Positions 41,214-42,648 of a stretch of 42,648 nt of DNA are shown here, in pieces. The stretch is from Sphaerochaeta sp. (lineage in GTDB: Bacteria > Spirochaetota > Spirochaetia > Sphaerochaetales > Sphaerochaetaceae), in the NCBI GenBank assembly GCA_016342655.1, contig JAEINL010000031.1, positions 1 to 42,648 on the forward strand, written 5' to 3'. The stretch's first letter is position 1, and every line of letters begins with the position of its first letter. Both the position numbers and the translations under genes were made by a program. Under the pieces are notes generated by a model. The model ran no database searches. It saw nothing but the letters and a program-made list of their open reading frames with translations, and was not told the DNA's origin.

Positions 41214-42092
41214 ATGGGTATTCTGCTTTCTCGTCATGCCTACGCAAAAGTGAATGTACATCTAGCTGTTGGTGCCCCTTTTGCAGACGGGTATCACCCC
41301 ATTGAGTCCATTTTTGCCCTTGTTGATTTGGCTGACCATATAAAGATGACCTACAGAGAGAGCGAGGCTTTCTCTGTTTCAGTCACTGGTTTGGAAACTT
41401 ACTGTGACAAGGGAAGCGATACCCTGACCAAGGCTGCCCTTCTCTGGTATGAGAGGGCCCTTCTTCCCCTATCAGTACACGTTCATTGTGAGAAGCACAT
41501 CCCTGTCAAAGCTGGATTGGGTGGTGGCTCCAGTGATGCAGCCTCTTTGCTGTTGCTCTTGCAACAGGCAGCACGGGAGAGAGCACTGCCTTCTAAAGAG
41601 CTTGAGGACGTAGCTTTGCACGTTGGCAGTGATGTCCCTTTTTTCCTTTCTGGCTTTTCTTGTGCTTTGGTAGAGGGCAGGGGTGAGAAGATTACAGGCC
41701 TCAAGCTCGAACCTAAACATATTGTGCTAGCCCAGCCTCGTGGGTATGCAGTCTCAACCAAAGAAGCGTACGCACGTATTGATGCCCTGCTTCAGAGAAA
41801 TGAGCTTGGTGAAAGGGTTTCTCTGCAAACGGTTCTTTCCACGTTGGAAAAGAAGACTCCTTCCTGGAAAGATGTTTTTTTCAATGATTTTGAGAAATGT
41901 ACTGAGTATCCTGAGTTCTATGAGACGGTACATCTTGTTGGTGAACAATATGGTGGTTTTGGAAGTTTATCTGGAAGTGGTTCTTGCTGGTTTTTTATAA
42001 GCGAAAATGACAAAAGTGTGCTAAAATTGTATGAGAATTTTCACAATAGGTTTATGGATAGTGTGCAACTTTGGTGCACTAAACTGATATAA
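41214..42092 (+). CDS. ispE: 4-diphosphocytidyl-2-C-methyl-D-erythritol kinase
   Basis: A 292-aa GHMP kinase of the non-mevalonate isoprenoid pathway, phosphorylating the 2-hydroxyl of CDP-methylerythritol. It starts with HAYAKVNVHLAV, where Lys12 belongs to the active site; the ATP loop PVKAGLGGGSSDAAS is at 97-111; SDVPFFLSG (about 134-142, containing the catalytic Asp) and GSLSGSGSCWF near the end are typical. The position upstream of spoVG is conserved in Firmicutes and spirochaetes. The 36-nt gap to spoVG suggests an operon. Confidence 0.94.
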   Translation: MGILLSRHAYAKVNVHLAVGAPFADGYHPIESIFALVDLADHIKMTYRESEAFSVSVTGLETYCDKGSDTLTKAALLWYERALLPLSVHVHCEKHIPVKAGLGGGSSDAASLLLLLQQAARERALPSKELEDVALHVGSDVPFFLSGFSCALVEGRGEKITGLKLEPKHIVLAQPRGYAVSTKEAYARIDALLQRNELGERVSLQTVLSTLEKKTPSWKDVFFNDFEKCTEYPEFYETVHLVGEQYGGFGSLSGSGSCWFFISENDKSVLKLYENFHNRFMDSVQLWCTKLI

Positions 42093-42128
42093 CGGTTTTG
42101 ATTCAAAAGGCATTACTTGGAGGTGTTT

Positions 42129-42413
42129 GTGGACATATCAGAGGTGCGGATACGGAAGGTCCATCAAGCGGGTAAGCTTAAGGCGTATGTGACAGTGACG
42201 TTCGATAACCAGTTTGTGGTGCATAATATTAAGGTTATTGAAGGCCGTGAGGGGGATTTTATAGCCATGCCCAGCCGCCAACTTGCCAATGGGGAGTTCA
42301 AGGATGTTGCCCATCCTATCTGTAGTGAGTTCCGTGAGTACCTCCAAAAGATAGTTATGGATGCGTATGTTTCCGATGTGGGGGATGACACAAAACTAAC
42401 CTCTGAAGAATAA
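42129..42413 (+). CDS. spoVG: SpoVG-family RNA/DNA-binding regulator
   Basis: A 94-aa SpoVG protein. In spirochaetes such as Borrelia SpoVG binds DNA and RNA and regulates genes after transcription. The core MDISEVRIRKVHQAGKLKAY, FVVHNIKVIEG, FIAMPSRQLANGEFKDVAHPI is intact. The start is a GTG at 42129 because GGAGG lies 5 nt upstream and the protein then begins as its relatives do; the TTG at 42117 includes the Shine-Dalgarno sequence and is rejected. tRNA-Gln follows 46 nt downstream and is possibly co-transcribed. Confidence 0.94.
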   Translation: MDISEVRIRKVHQAGKLKAYVTVTFDNQFVVHNIKVIEGREGDFIAMPSRQLANGEFKDVAHPICSEFREYLQKIVMDAYVSDVGDDTKLTSEE

Positions 42414-42458
42414 CCGCTGGACAAAGGATTCTATTTCGGGTATTGTCATATCCGTCCT

Positions 42459-42530
42459 TGGGAAGTCGCCAAGCGGTTAAGGCTCTGGTTTTTGGTGCCG
42501 GCATCGGGGGTTCGAATCCCTCCTTCCCAG
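42459..42530 (+). tRNA. tRNA-Gln (anticodon TTG)
   Basis: A 72-nt cloverleaf without encoded CCA: acceptor TGGGAAG (42459-42465) pairs with CTTCCCA (42523-42529), discriminator G. The anticodon loop is TTTTGGT with TTG as anticodon, stem CTGGT/GCCGG containing G-U pairs, and the T-arm is GGGGGTTCGAATCCCTC. The U1-A72 pair with G73 is the usual tRNA-Gln identity feature. Confidence 0.96.
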
Positions 42531-42537
42531 TTGCATT

Positions 42538-42567
42538 AAGCAACCCCTTGTATTGGGGTTGCTTTTT
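42538..42567 (+). terminator. Terminator after tRNA-Gln
   Basis: AGCAACCCC and GGGGTTGCT-type arms (42539-42547 with 42555-42563) enclose TTGTATT, then TTTTT. It ends the tRNA transcript and is the apparent target of the group II intron that starts 5 bp later. Confidence 0.9.
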
Positions 42568-42571
42568 GGTG

Positions 42572-42648
42572 GTGCGCTCGGTATGAGCATTCTCTAAAGG
42601 GTGAAAGTCCCTAGTACAGGTGATAGCGCCAAGTACATAGCCAAGAGC
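42572..42648 (+). mobile_element. 5' end of a group II intron, probably class C (cut by window end)
   Basis: GTGCG at 42572 is the standard intron 5' end, followed by the bacterial domain I text GCTCGGTATGAGCAT and AGGGTGAAAGTCCCT (the GGTGxAAGTCCC pattern). The site, just past a terminator stem and T-run, is what class C introns choose. The reverse transcriptase ORF and 3' end must lie beyond the window. Confidence 0.82.

Overview
The window looks like a chromosomal segment of an anaerobic, free-living spirochaete, most likely from the Sphaerochaetaceae. This is inferred from gene content and order, not from a database match. The pointers are a SpoVG gene directly after ispE, an L21-L27-Obg-NadD-YqeK-RsfS block, a desulfoferrodoxin (anaerobic superoxide defence), a homodimeric-type glycyl-tRNA synthetase, the spirochaete-like loose lipoboxes, and the absence of any phage block or large foreign island.

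Layout. 1-2.3 kb: a transposase-accessory relic, serine acetyltransferase and a nitrilase-family amidohydrolase (minus strand). 2.3-5.1 kb: a decayed stretch, a DUF4143-type ATPase and the biotin transporter BioY. 5.1-7.9 kb: BirA (divergent from bioY across a shared BirA-like operator) and ArgS. A TetR repressor with a textbook operator follows. 8.6-12.6 kb is the rplU-rpmA-obg-nadD-yqeK-lipoprotein-rsfS operon. 12.6-19.5 kb (minus strand) holds a MATE exporter, a TrpXYZ-like ABC importer with two paralogous substrate-binding proteins, and a tiny, extremely acidic protein. 19.6-26.7 kb is a long plus-strand run: PdxA-family dehydrogenase, lipoprotein, CobO, CpsB-type phosphatase, an AAA ATPase plus RloB-like pair, a membrane LuxR regulator and an alpha/beta hydrolase. 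A membrane HD hydrolase faces it. 27.8-31.9 kb is a tRNA synthetase operon (gltX-glyQS-tyrS). 32.1-38.7 kb (minus) has desulfoferrodoxin, GdhA, and the acs-mtaD-mtnA operon (MTA/SAH salvage). 38.9-42.6 kb: an ACT-domain pseudogene, a HAD phosphatase, a SMUG1-like uracil-DNA glycosylase, ispE, spoVG, tRNA-Gln and the 5' end of a group II intron.

The most unusual material is: (1) a dispersed 110-155 bp element present four times in one orientation, built of four or five consecutive hairpins with arm changes that keep pairing, one copy of which interrupts an ACT_3-type gene; (2) an AAA ATPase/RloB-like pair that has the layout of a phage-defence module but has lost the expected catalytic residues in both proteins; (3) several genes without a Shine-Dalgarno sequence whose -10 hexamer ends 5-8 nt before the start codon, suggesting leaderless mRNAs; (4) a group II intron placed directly after the tRNA-Gln terminator; and (5) a membrane HD-domain gene whose best start is a CTG behind a perfect Shine-Dalgarno sequence.

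All family names come from reading motifs by eye. No searches were run.
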